From Acidobacteriota bacterium (lineage in GTDB: Bacteria; Acidobacteriota; Terriglobia; Acidiferrales; UBA7541): a stretch of 64,000 bases of DNA. A program made the translations under genes and the position numbers. A model generated the notes under the pieces. The model ran no database searches. It saw only the letters and a program-made list of their open reading frames with translations, and was not told the DNA's origin. Location of the stretch: positions 124,001 through 188,000 of the forward strand of contig JABCZN010000004.1 of the NCBI GenBank assembly GCA_013289665.1. The letters run 5' to 3'. Below, one piece after another: positions 8,662-16,309 of the stretch (its first letter is position 1; each line of letters opens with the position of its first letter).

Positions 8662-11600
8662 ATGAAAACCAGATTTGCCGTTGTGATGATGTTTGGAGCC
8701 GCGCTTTTCTGCGTTGCCAGGGCACGTGGCCAAATCTATATTCCCTCGAACGATCCTCCCAGCTACGGGCCGTATAACGGCAACTTTTTGGCGGGCGGGG
8801 ATGAGTTGAAAAAACACCTGGTGAAGAGCGATACGGTGCTGCGTGCCGATTCGCCGTGGAGTTTGTACGCATGGGTGTGGATGAGTGAAGTGCCGAAGGG
8901 AGCAGTGCTGATCGCGGGCTTGGGAGATCCCGGGGAGGAGTATTCGCGCTATCTGGGAGTCGGCGGCGAGGGATTGTTTTACTGGGGAGGCAGGGACGCG
9001 ACTTTTTCCGGGACGGCCGGGATTGGGACGGGCAAGTGGCAATTTGTTGCGGCGACATTTGACGGGCGGGAAGTTCAGATTTATGCGAGCGGCCTGAAGG
9101 TGGCGAGCGGGAGGCTGGATACGGGAAGAGTCAGTCCGCTGCTGGTGATTGCGCCAGCGCAGTTTCCGGCGCAGGAGAACCGGCATTTTGCCGGGAAGAT
9201 TGCGGGACTGACGGTATTGCGGCGCGCGTTGACAGATGAGGAATTGAAGGAGATTTACAGGAAGCCGGTGAACTTCGCGACTGTGGTTTACGAGGAAGGG
9301 TCGAAGCCGTGGCCGGTGCAAACGCAGGCGCAGGCGGGTTACCGCGCTCCACAGGATCCGGACACGATGCCGAGGACGAAGGCGGCTTACTCGCGGCCGG
9401 CGAAAAAAGCGGCGAGCGAATCGAAGCTGGGGATTGAAGCGAAGAGTTCGAATGAATGGACAATTTCCGGGCGGTGGAAGCTGCGGCCTGCTCCGGAGAT
9501 TCCGGAGAGTGGCGGCGCCATTTCGCAAAATGGATTTCGAACGCCTGACTGGTGGGACGCAACGGTTCCGGGAACGGTGCTGACGACGATGATCAACCAG
9601 GGCGTTTATCCCGACCCCGATTACGGGCTGAATAACCTGGCGATCCCGGAAAGTTTGAACAAGCAGGATTACTGGTATCGAAGCGAGTTCATGGCGCCTG
9701 CCGATTGGAAGGGGCAGCGGCTGACGTTGACGTTTGAGGGAATCAACTACGCTGCGGAAGTTTGGCTGAACGGAAAGCGGATGGGGACGATCAAGGGCGC
9801 GTTCATTCGGGGAGTGTTTGACGTGACGGAGACGGCGAAAGCCGGCGGAGCGAATGTGTTGGCGGTACGTGTTTCGCCACCGCCGCATCCGGGAATTCCG
9901 CATGAGCAGAGCATCAAGGCCGGGCCGGGTGAGAATGGCGGAATGATGTGCCTGGATGGGCCGACGTTTGTGGACACGGAAGGTTGGGATTGGATTCCCT
10001 CGATCCGGGATCGCGATACGGGAATCTGGCAGCCGGTGACGGTGCGGGCAACAGGCGGAGTGCGGATTGAGGATGCGCAGGTGGTGACGAAACTGCCGTT
10101 ACCGGAGAGCAGCACGGCGGATGTGGAGATTATGGTGCCGCTACGGAACGAGACGAACACAACGGTGAGCGGGACACTGGAGGCGTCGTTTGACAATGTG
10201 AAGGTGACGAAAGCGATTTCGCTTGCGCCGGGAAACAATGCGGTGACGTTGGCGCCTTCGGAATTTGCGCAACTGAAAGTCCAACATCCTCGGTTGTGGT
10301 GGCCGAATGGATACGGAAAGCCGGAGTTGTACACGCTGAAACTCGGGGTGACGGTGGACGGGAGGAATTCGGATGTCAAGGAAGTGCGGTTCGGGATTCG
10401 GGAACTTACCTATGAACTGAGCCTTCTCGACAGCGCGGGCCACTTAGAACGCGTGGAGTTTTCTCCGTCGGCGGCGAGAGCCAAGCGTGAGCAGATTGTG
10501 GATGTGACGCACGCGGGCATTCGGAATGTCCCGTCACCGGATCCGTTTCCTTCGATTTTTCCCGAGGAGTGGAGAGACAACTGGAAGTCGTGGGTGGCTT
10601 CGCTCAGACCGGGGGCGGAAAAATCGGCGTCGGTGAGCCATGTCGAGGATACGCGGTCTGCGCCCTACCTGACGATCAAGGTCAACGGCGTCCGAATCGC
10701 AGCGCGCGGCGGCAGTTGGGGCATGGACGACATGCTGAAGCGCGTATCGCGGGAGCGCCTGGAGCCGTTTTTCCGCTTGCACCGGGACGCGAACGTGACC
10801 ATCATCCGGAACTGGGTTGGGCAGAGCACGGAGGAAGTTTTCTTTGAACTTGCCGACGAGTATGGGCTGCTGGTGTGGAACGATTTCTGGGCTTCCACGC
10901 AAAACTACAATATCGAGCCGGAGGACCCTGGGCTGTTCCTGGAAAATGCGCGAGACACGATTTCGCGTTTCCGGAATCACCCGTCGATTGCGGTGTGGTG
11001 CGGGCGGAACGAAGGCGTGCCGCAGCCGATCCTGAACCAGGGGCTTGAAGAGTTGACGCGGACCGTGGATGGAACGCGGTATTACACGCCGACTTCGAAC
11101 CAGGTGAATCTGCAGAACAGCGGGCCTTACAAATACGTGGAGCCGAAGCTGTATTTCACGATGCTGAATCATGGATTTTCGGTGGAGACGGGTACGCCGT
11201 CGTTTCCAACGCTGGAGAACTGGCGGGCGTGGATTCCGCGCGAGGATTTGTGGCCGATCAGCGACAACTGGGCGTATCACGACTGGCACCAGAGCGCGAA
11301 CGGGGACATGACGCCGTTCATGGCGGAGATGGAAAAGGAGTTTGGCGCGCCGACCAGCCTGGAGGATTTTGAGCGGAAAGCGCAGATGTTCAATTACGTG
11401 CAGCACCGCGCGGTGTTTGAAGGGATGAACGCGCATTTGTGGGCGCCGAATACGGGGCGGATGCTGTGGATGACGCAACCGGCGTGGCCGAGTTCGACGT
11501 GGCAGATTTTGAGCTCGGATTACGACACGCAGGCGTCGTTCTATGCGGTGAAGAAGGCCAGCGAACTGGTGCATGTGCAGCTGGACCCTTCGAATAACGC

Positions 11601-12183
11601 GGTGGAGGTGTCCAATTCGCTGCCGGATAGGAAAACGGGGCTGACAGCGCACGCGCGCGTCTATTCGCTGGAGAACAAGCTGCTGGCGGAACGTGAGGAG
11701 AAGAAGGATGCACCGAGCGGGACCACCGAGTTTTTCACGCTGGACCTGGAGCCATTTTTGAAAGAGAACGTGGCGCTGGTGAAATTGGAATTGCTTGATT
11801 CGACTGGAAAACTGGTGTCAGACAATTTTTACTGGATGGGCGGAGCGAGCGCGGATTACCGGAGACTGAACCGGCTGGGAGAGGCACAGGTCAAGACAGC
11901 GGCGCGAATCGCCGTTGATGGCGACGAGCGTCGCGTAAAAGTGGTGCTGGAGAATGCGGGGAGCACGGCGGCGATTGAATTGAAGCTGACCCTGCTGGAG
12001 GCGGATGGAAAAACGCGGGTGCTGCCGGCGTATTACAGCGACAACTATGTTTCGCTTCTGCCGGGAGAGAAGAAAGAGATTGTTGTGGAATGTTCAAAGG
12101 AGGCGGTGAAAGACGGACTGAGCGTGGGATTGCGGGGGTGGAATCTGGAGTCGCGGGTGGTGAATGTCGGGACGGAGAAATAG
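8662..12183 (+). CDS. Secreted glycoside hydrolase family 2 enzyme with N-terminal LamG-like domain
   Basis: 1173 aa. A signal peptide (about 1-23, ending ARARGQ) is followed by a concanavalin/LamG-like domain (about 55-200, with SPWSLYAWVWMSE and GKWQFVAATFDG). A linker leads to a GH2 enzyme of the beta-mannosidase / exo-beta-glucosaminidase type. GH2 landmarks are the sugar-binding domain from about 265 (VPGTVLTTMINQGVYPDP), RNWVGQSTEEVFFELADEYG, WCGRNEG with Glu784 as likely acid/base, and FSVETGTPSFP with Glu842 as likely nucleophile. An Ig-like C-terminal part follows. It probably removes terminal amino-sugar or mannose residues from polysaccharides outside the inner membrane. The substrate is not settled. 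The N-terminal LamG fusion is less usual. Confidence 0.88.
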   Translation: MKTRFAVVMMFGAALFCVARARGQIYIPSNDPPSYGPYNGNFLAGGDELKKHLVKSDTVLRADSPWSLYAWVWMSEVPKGAVLIAGLGDPGEEYSRYLGVGGEGLFYWGGRDATFSGTAGIGTGKWQFVAATFDGREVQIYASGLKVASGRLDTGRVSPLLVIAPAQFPAQENRHFAGKIAGLTVLRRALTDEELKEIYRKPVNFATVVYEEGSKPWPVQTQAQAGYRAPQDPDTMPRTKAAYSRPAKKAASESKLGIEAKSSNEWTISGRWKLRPAPEIPESGGAISQNGFRTPDWWDATVPGTVLTTMINQGVYPDPDYGLNNLAIPESLNKQDYWYRSEFMAPADWKGQRLTLTFEGINYAAEVWLNGKRMGTIKGAFIRGVFDVTETAKAGGANVLAVRVSPPPHPGIPHEQSIKAGPGENGGMMCLDGPTFVDTEGWDWIPSIRDRDTGIWQPVTVRATGGVRIEDAQVVTKLPLPESSTADVEIMVPLRNETNTTVSGTLEASFDNVKVTKAISLAPGNNAVTLAPSEFAQLKVQHPRLWWPNGYGKPELYTLKLGVTVDGRNSDVKEVRFGIRELTYELSLLDSAGHLERVEFSPSAARAKREQIVDVTHAGIRNVPSPDPFPSIFPEEWRDNWKSWVASLRPGAEKSASVSHVEDTRSAPYLTIKVNGVRIAARGGSWGMDDMLKRVSRERLEPFFRLHRDANVTIIRNWVGQSTEEVFFELADEYGLLVWNDFWASTQNYNIEPEDPGLFLENARDTISRFRNHPSIAVWCGRNEGVPQPILNQGLEELTRTVDGTRYYTPTSNQVNLQNSGPYKYVEPKLYFTMLNHGFSVETGTPSFPTLENWRAWIPREDLWPISDNWAYHDWHQSANGDMTPFMAEMEKEFGAPTSLEDFERKAQMFNYVQHRAVFEGMNAHLWAPNTGRMLWMTQPAWPSSTWQILSSDYDTQASFYAVKKASELVHVQLDPSNNAVEVSNSLPDRKTGLTAHARVYSLENKLLAEREEKKDAPSGTTEFFTLDLEPFLKENVALVKLELLDSTGKLVSDNFYWMGGASADYRRLNRLGEAQVKTAARIAVDGDERRVKVVLENAGSTAAIELKLTLLEADGKTRVLPAYYSDNYVSLLPGEKKEIVVECSKEAVKDGLSVGLRGWNLESRVVNVGTEK

Positions 12184-12223
12184 GGAAGATCGTTAGCAGG
12201 AGGACTGGCCCGCCTGCGGCGGC

Positions 12224-12247
12224 CGGCATGGCTAAAGCCATGGGCCT
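12224..12247. terminator. Hairpin after the GH2 gene
   Basis: CATGGC and GCCATG flank a TAAA loop; outer GGCC arms extend the stem with a two-base bulge. It lies about 40 bases after the GH2 stop. There is no T-tract, so it may be an mRNA-end or repeat hairpin rather than a classic terminator. It resembles the other short GGCT/AGCC hairpins in the window. Confidence 0.35.
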
Positions 12248-12384
12248 ACATTCGATGCGGTTAAACAGTCATCGGCAGGCGTCCGCCATCACAAATTATG
12301 GTGAGTTGCATCACAATTTGTTATAGTTAGGCTGTTCGCGCGAGGGCTGTATCCCGCATTCAGGGAACGGCACCGGAGGCCGAC

Positions 12385-13272
12385 ATGAGCATCATTCCGA
12401 ATGGGAGCATTGCGAAAGCGACGGTTCCCGAATTGCTGCAGCGGAAGTCCCTGGCTGCGGATTCCACAAACAAGAAAAAGATCACCTGCCTGACGGCATA
12501 CGACTATCCGACGGCTCGCTTGATGGACGAGGCCGGGGTGGACGTGGTGTTGGTGGGCGATTCGGTGGCGATGGTGGTGCTGGGGTATGAAAGCACGCTG
12601 CCGCTGACGATGGAGGAAGCGCTGCACCACACGAAGGCGGTGCGGCGCGGCGTCGAGAGGGCGCTGGTGGTGGCGGACATGCCGTTTGGCACCTATCAGG
12701 GTGACATAAACGAAGCGTTGCAAAATGCAGTGCGCTTCGTGAAAGAGGCCGGCGCGGAGGCCGTGAAGGTGGAAGGCGGCGAGCGCCGGTTGGAAGTGAT
12801 TGCGCGGTTGACGGAGGCCGAGATTCCGGTGATGGGTCACGTGGGATTGACTCCGCAATCGGTGAATGCCATGGGCGGGTATCGCGTGCAGGGGAAAACC
12901 GCGGGCGGCGCGGAGCAGCTGCTGCGCGATGCGCGCGCGGTGGAAGCGGCGGGGGCCTTTTCGATTGTGTTGGAAGGAATTCCACGTGAGCTGGCGGCAG
13001 AGATTACGCAAAGCGTGCGCATTCCGACGATCGGGATCGGCGCGGGGCCCGACTGCGACGGGCAGATCCTGGTGCTGCACGATTTGCTGGGGCTGACGTT
13101 CCAGGAGTCGCCGAAATTCGCGCGGCGATACGCGAATCTAGGCGAAGTGATTTCGCAGGCGGTGCGCGAATACTGCTCCGACGTGCAGGGCGGGAGTTTT
13201 CCTTCGGATCTGGAGTCCTATCATGCGCCGAGTGCGATGAAGGGCGGAAAACCCATTCGCATCGCGCGCTGA
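12385..13272 (+). CDS. panB: 3-methyl-2-oxobutanoate hydroxymethyltransferase
   Basis: 295 aa, first committed step of pantothenate (vitamin B5/CoA) synthesis: 2-oxoisovalerate plus 5,10-methylene-THF gives ketopantoate. The whole family pattern is present: CLTAYDYPTARLMDEAGVD, VGDSVAMVVLGYESTLP, MPFGTYQ, VKVEGG, GHVGLTPQS and the C-terminal IGIGAGPDCDGQILVLHD. Length is close to the usual 265-290 with a short N-terminal extension. The start follows GGAGG. panC lies about 600 bases downstream with a DinB-family gene between; panD and panE are not in the window. Confidence 0.97.
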   Translation: MSIIPNGSIAKATVPELLQRKSLAADSTNKKKITCLTAYDYPTARLMDEAGVDVVLVGDSVAMVVLGYESTLPLTMEEALHHTKAVRRGVERALVVADMPFGTYQGDINEALQNAVRFVKEAGAEAVKVEGGERRLEVIARLTEAEIPVMGHVGLTPQSVNAMGGYRVQGKTAGGAEQLLRDARAVEAAGAFSIVLEGIPRELAAEITQSVRIPTIGIGAGPDCDGQILVLHDLLGLTFQESPKFARRYANLGEVISQAVREYCSDVQGGSFPSDLESYHAPSAMKGGKPIRIAR

Positions 13273-13361
13273 ATTTACCATTCTGATTCTGACGGGCGGC
13301 GGAAAGGTTTCGCGTGCCCCGAACAAACTCGCCAAAATAATTTGCAGCAAGGAGGCGCGGC

Positions 13362-13871
13362 ATGACCCCCAACGAGATGGCTTTGCTATATGAATTCAAC
13401 GCCTGGGCCAACCGGAGAATGTTGGGAGCGGTTGCTGCAGTGAAGCTGGAAGAATTCTTGCGGCCGCTGGGGTCCAGTTTCGGTTCGTTGCGGGACACCA
13501 CTGCTCATATTTACGGGGGCGAATGGGTGTGGCTCGAACGGTTTCAGGGGCGTTCGCCGGCTTCCCTTCCGGATGTGGCGGAATTTCAAGACGTGGCAGG
13601 TTTGCGACAGAGGTGGTCGGAGCTCGAGGCGCGGTTGCTTAAATTTGCAGGCTCCCTGACGCAAGAAGACTTGAACCGGGTGATGGAATACAAGACCCTG
13701 AAATTCGGCGTCTACAGCAACCCCCTTTGGCAATCGATGCAGCATCTTGTGAATCACGGGACCTACCACCGGGGCCAGGTGACGACGTTGCTGCGGCAAT
13801 TGGGCGCACAGCCTGTGCTGACCGACTTGATGCACTTCTATAGGGAACGCGCTGTGGCGGCGGGCGCTTGA
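13362..13871 (+). CDS. DinB-family protein
   Basis: 169-aa four-helix DinB/YfiT-like protein. The family's metal-binding histidines are visible in TTAHIYGGEWVW near residue 48 and NHGTYHRGQ near 126-130. Members are metal-dependent thiol-transferase-like enzymes or stress proteins of mostly unknown substrate. A strong AAGGAGG precedes the ATG. The gene sits between panB and panC and its stop overlaps the panC start region, so it is probably in the same transcript; nothing in its sequence ties it to pantothenate. Confidence 0.85.
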   Translation: MTPNEMALLYEFNAWANRRMLGAVAAVKLEEFLRPLGSSFGSLRDTTAHIYGGEWVWLERFQGRSPASLPDVAEFQDVAGLRQRWSELEARLLKFAGSLTQEDLNRVMEYKTLKFGVYSNPLWQSMQHLVNHGTYHRGQVTTLLRQLGAQPVLTDLMHFYRERAVAAGA

Positions 13872-13876
13872 GGCGA

Positions 13877-14749
13877 ATGGAGACGATTCGGACAGTTGCC
13901 TGGATGAAAGAGCGGGCGCGGGCGGCGCGGCGGGAGCAACGGATAGTCGGGCTGGTGCCGACGATGGGAGCGCTGCACGCGGGGCACCTGGCGCTGGTGG
14001 AAAGGGCGCGGCGGGAATGCTCGCCGGTGTACGCCTCGATTTTTTTGAATCCCAAACAATTTGCGGCGAATGAGGATTTATCGCGGTATCCGCGGCCACT
14101 GGAAGCGGACGTGGAAAAACTTACCGCAGCGAGAGTGGATGGATTGTTTCTGCCGGATGCGACGGAGATTTATCCGGCGGGATTTTGCACATATGTGCAG
14201 GTCGAGGGGCTGAGCGAGCGGCTGGAGGGCAGGTCGCGCGCGGGGCATTTTCGCGGCGTCTCCACGGTGGTTATGAAGCTGCTGGAAATTGTGCAGCCGC
14301 ACTTCGCGTATTTCGGGCGGAAAGATGCCCAGCAGGTCCGGATCGTGCAGCAGATGGTGCGCGACCTGAACCTGGACACGGAGACTGTGGTGTGTCCGAT
14401 TGTGCGCGAGGCGGATGGGCTGGCGATGAGTTCGCGGAATGCTTACTTAGAAGGAGAAGATCGCAAGGCGGCGACGGTGTTGTACCGCGCGTTGCGGGCG
14501 GTGGAGAGCGAGATTGCCGCTGGCATGCGGGATTCGCTGGAGTTGCAGAGAGCGATGCACAAGATGCTGGCGAGCGAGCCGCGCGCGCGTGTGGATTACG
14601 CGGAGATTGTGGATGCGGAGACGTTTGAGCCGGTGGTGCGGGTGGAGCGGCGCTGTTATGGGGTGCTCGCGGCATATGTGGGGAAGACGCGATTGATTGA
14701 CAATATGCTGGTCGAGCCGACTGGAGATGACTTACGCGTCGAGGTTTAG
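13877..14749 (+). CDS. panC: Pantoate--beta-alanine ligase
   Basis: 290 aa. It condenses pantoate and beta-alanine with ATP to pantothenate in the cytoplasm. The nucleotidylyl-transferase HIGH-type motif is VPTMGALHAGH near residue 30; further marks are SIFLNPKQF, GHFRGVSTVV, YFGRKDAQQ and MSSRN. The ATG at 13877 is preferred; a TTG at 13868 in the same frame overlaps the stop of the DinB gene. Length is typical. Together with panB it supplies two of the four steps to pantothenate. Confidence 0.96.
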   Translation: METIRTVAWMKERARAARREQRIVGLVPTMGALHAGHLALVERARRECSPVYASIFLNPKQFAANEDLSRYPRPLEADVEKLTAARVDGLFLPDATEIYPAGFCTYVQVEGLSERLEGRSRAGHFRGVSTVVMKLLEIVQPHFAYFGRKDAQQVRIVQQMVRDLNLDTETVVCPIVREADGLAMSSRNAYLEGEDRKAATVLYRALRAVESEIAAGMRDSLELQRAMHKMLASEPRARVDYAEIVDAETFEPVVRVERRCYGVLAAYVGKTRLIDNMLVEPTGDDLRVEV

Positions 14750-14888
14750 CACTGATGGCTACGCCACATTGTATAGATTGTCGCCAGTGAAGCATGCCTG
14801 CTGCCATCACGAGGACGAACGCCCTCAATGATTCCGGGCGTCTGAAGTCGTTCGACGGAAGCAGACTCGCAGTGATCTCGAGAGGCCA

Positions 14889-15818
14889 ATGCAAGGCACA
14901 ATCGCTCAAATTGTTGCTCTAACCGCTCATGGAAACTCCATCCTCCGAGGACTGTCGGAGAGCCAGACTTTGCAAAGTCAAAACAGTACTTTCACTTTCT
15001 GCGAATCGGTTGATTTCGTTGAGGCACCTAAGGGGGTCCCTGCTAAGAAAGCGGGCATTTGGGCCGCAAATCTTCATGATTGGTTCGAGCGACTGAGGAA
15101 AGCAAATGTCCACACCCTCAAAATCAGACATGGACCGTCGGGAAGAACTGATGTCGCCGACAGAATCCTCGTGGGCTTCGTTGGCGGCGGTGGAAGGTGG
15201 CTCATCGAAACACGGAGTGCCGATCGGGCGGATTATTGGGAAGCACGCTGGCAAGTTGGAAATCGAGAGCGACCAGACAAGAAGATATGGCGAGTCTCCT
15301 ACGTTCGGATTCACACGGGAAATCCATCGGCACATGGACAAGCCGATAACCTGACCCAATTAAAGGCTGAGTTGAGAGAATGTCTAGGAGACATCGCGGA
15401 CTTCTCGCGGTCACATAAGCTCGACTGGTTTACGGCGGCTTTTGAATCAGGGATCACGCGACTCGACTCAAATACGCCGCTCGAAGGGCTTTATCACCAA
15501 GATATCGTGCCGCCCGGCTTCCTATCCCTTTCCGCGAATCAGCTTCTGGGCTCTGCCGAGGCCGCCTGGGTTTTTGGAGGCATGGGTTCATGGAATGACC
15601 AAAGCTTTGAGGGAGAGAGCCGAACCCGCTATGAGGAACTCTCTGAGAGGTTATTTCGCCTCCTAAACAGGGCAATCGTTGCATCTGTCAATTCAAATAC
15701 AGATGATGCCAAAAGAACTCTCTCCAGGATTTTCGGAAGAAGAGGCGGGCTAGTCAGACTTGCTCTTTTTATTGCGAAATGTGGGCGAGGACTTCGGCGG
15801 CGTGGCCCTTGGCTTTGA
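14889..15818 (+). CDS. Hypothetical protein, orphan
   Basis: 309-aa protein that I do not recognise. It has no signal peptide or clear membrane segment, and mixed alpha/beta composition with a basic C-terminus (GRRGGLVRLALFIAKCGRGL...). Base composition and codon choice look less GC-biased than the neighbours, which may point to acquisition from elsewhere. The last 50 bases overlap the end of the convergent peroxiredoxin gene, so the true C-terminus may have been extended by loss of an earlier stop. A weak GAGAGG lies ahead of the ATG. The frame is long and free of stops, and nothing else in this interval is coding, so I think it is a real gene of unknown role. Confidence 0.55.
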   Translation: MQGTIAQIVALTAHGNSILRGLSESQTLQSQNSTFTFCESVDFVEAPKGVPAKKAGIWAANLHDWFERLRKANVHTLKIRHGPSGRTDVADRILVGFVGGGGRWLIETRSADRADYWEARWQVGNRERPDKKIWRVSYVRIHTGNPSAHGQADNLTQLKAELRECLGDIADFSRSHKLDWFTAAFESGITRLDSNTPLEGLYHQDIVPPGFLSLSANQLLGSAEAAWVFGGMGSWNDQSFEGESRTRYEELSERLFRLLNRAIVASVNSNTDDAKRTLSRIFGRRGGLVRLALFIAKCGRGLRRRGPWL

Positions 15819-16227
15819 CTGGGTCCCAGATCTGTTCGATTTTGCCGTCGGGGCCGATCAGAAAACTGCTGCGGATAATTCCCTTGAACACGCGGCCCAT
15901 GAATTTCTTGCCGCGCCACGCGCCGTAGGATTCGATCATTTTGTGGGTTGGATCGCTCAGCAGCGGGAAATTGAGCCTCCACTTGTCGCTGAATTTCTGC
16001 AGAGCCTTCAAGGGATCGGCGCTGGCTCCGAGAATGGAGACCCTCAGCGTATCGAACTTCGTTTTTGCGTCGCGAAACTCGGACGCTTCGACTGTTCAAC
16101 CCGGAGTGTTTGCTTTCGGGAAGAAGAAGATTAGGACCTGGCGGCCTTTGAAGTCCTTGAGCGAGAGCTGCTTGCCTCGATCGGAGGCGAGGGTGAACTC
16201 GGGGGCTTTGTCGCCGATTCTGAGCAT
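15769..16227 (-). CDS. bcp: Peroxiredoxin (BCP type) with in-frame TGA at the catalytic Cys: candidate selenoprotein
   Basis: 152 aa if the TGA at 16096-16098 is read through. From the ATG at 16227 (CAGGAGA upstream) the protein runs MLRIGDKAPEF, then LKDFKGRQVLIFFFPK, then ANTPG-TGA-TVEASEFRD, and on in the same frame through LGASADPLKAL, FPLLSDP, RSSFLIGPDG and AEVLAHISQ. In BCP/Prx proteins the residue after TPG is the peroxidatic Cys; here it is codon 44, TGA. There is no other cysteine in the protein, so a selenocysteine is the simplest reading: a 1-Sec peroxiredoxin reducing hydroperoxides. A SECIS-like hairpin follows. Ordinary annotation would give a truncated ORF starting at 16011. 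Alternatives are a TGC-to-TGA mutation, a sequencing error, or a UGA-reading Cys tRNA. Confidence 0.8.
16065..16098 (-). promoter_or_regulatory. Candidate bacterial SECIS element
   Basis: Starting ten bases after the TGA on the minus strand, GCGTC-CGA pairs with TCG-(C bulge)-GACGC around a three-base GTT loop. The stem has eight pairs with one bulged base. The loop begins with G about 18 bases after the TGA, inside the 16-37 base range reported for bacterial selenocysteine insertion hairpins. It lies within the coding sequence, as bacterial SECIS elements do. Confidence 0.5.
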
Positions 16228-16267
16228 GGGATCGTTCTCCTGAACCTGGGGATGAATTACTCATGGC

Positions 16268-16305
16268 CCAAAAGTGCCCGCCCGCCGCGGCGGGCGGGCC
16301 ATACA
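16268..16305 (-). terminator. Perfect 24-base palindrome between gatB and the peroxiredoxin gene
   Basis: Positions 16276-16299 form a perfect GC palindrome with arms GCCCGCCCGCCG and CGGCGGGCGGGC. Outer arms ATGGCCC/GGGCCAT enlarge it, and on the minus strand the inner stem is followed by a short T-run (ACTTTTGGG). It lies just after the gatB stop and could end that transcript, leaving the peroxiredoxin gene on its own promoter; it may equally be a dispersed repeat. Confidence 0.45.
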
Positions 16306-16309
16306 ATTG

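Noticed and set aside
10534..11652. 372-codon minus-strand frame inside the GH2 gene
   Set aside because: Antisense shadow with Arg/His/Pro-rich composition; the plus strand carries the full GH2 motif set.
15769..16011. 80-aa peroxiredoxin fragment as a separate gene or plain pseudogene
   Set aside because: The missing N-terminal part is present upstream in the same frame with its own ATG and ribosome-binding site; only the catalytic codon is TGA, so recoding explains it better than decay.
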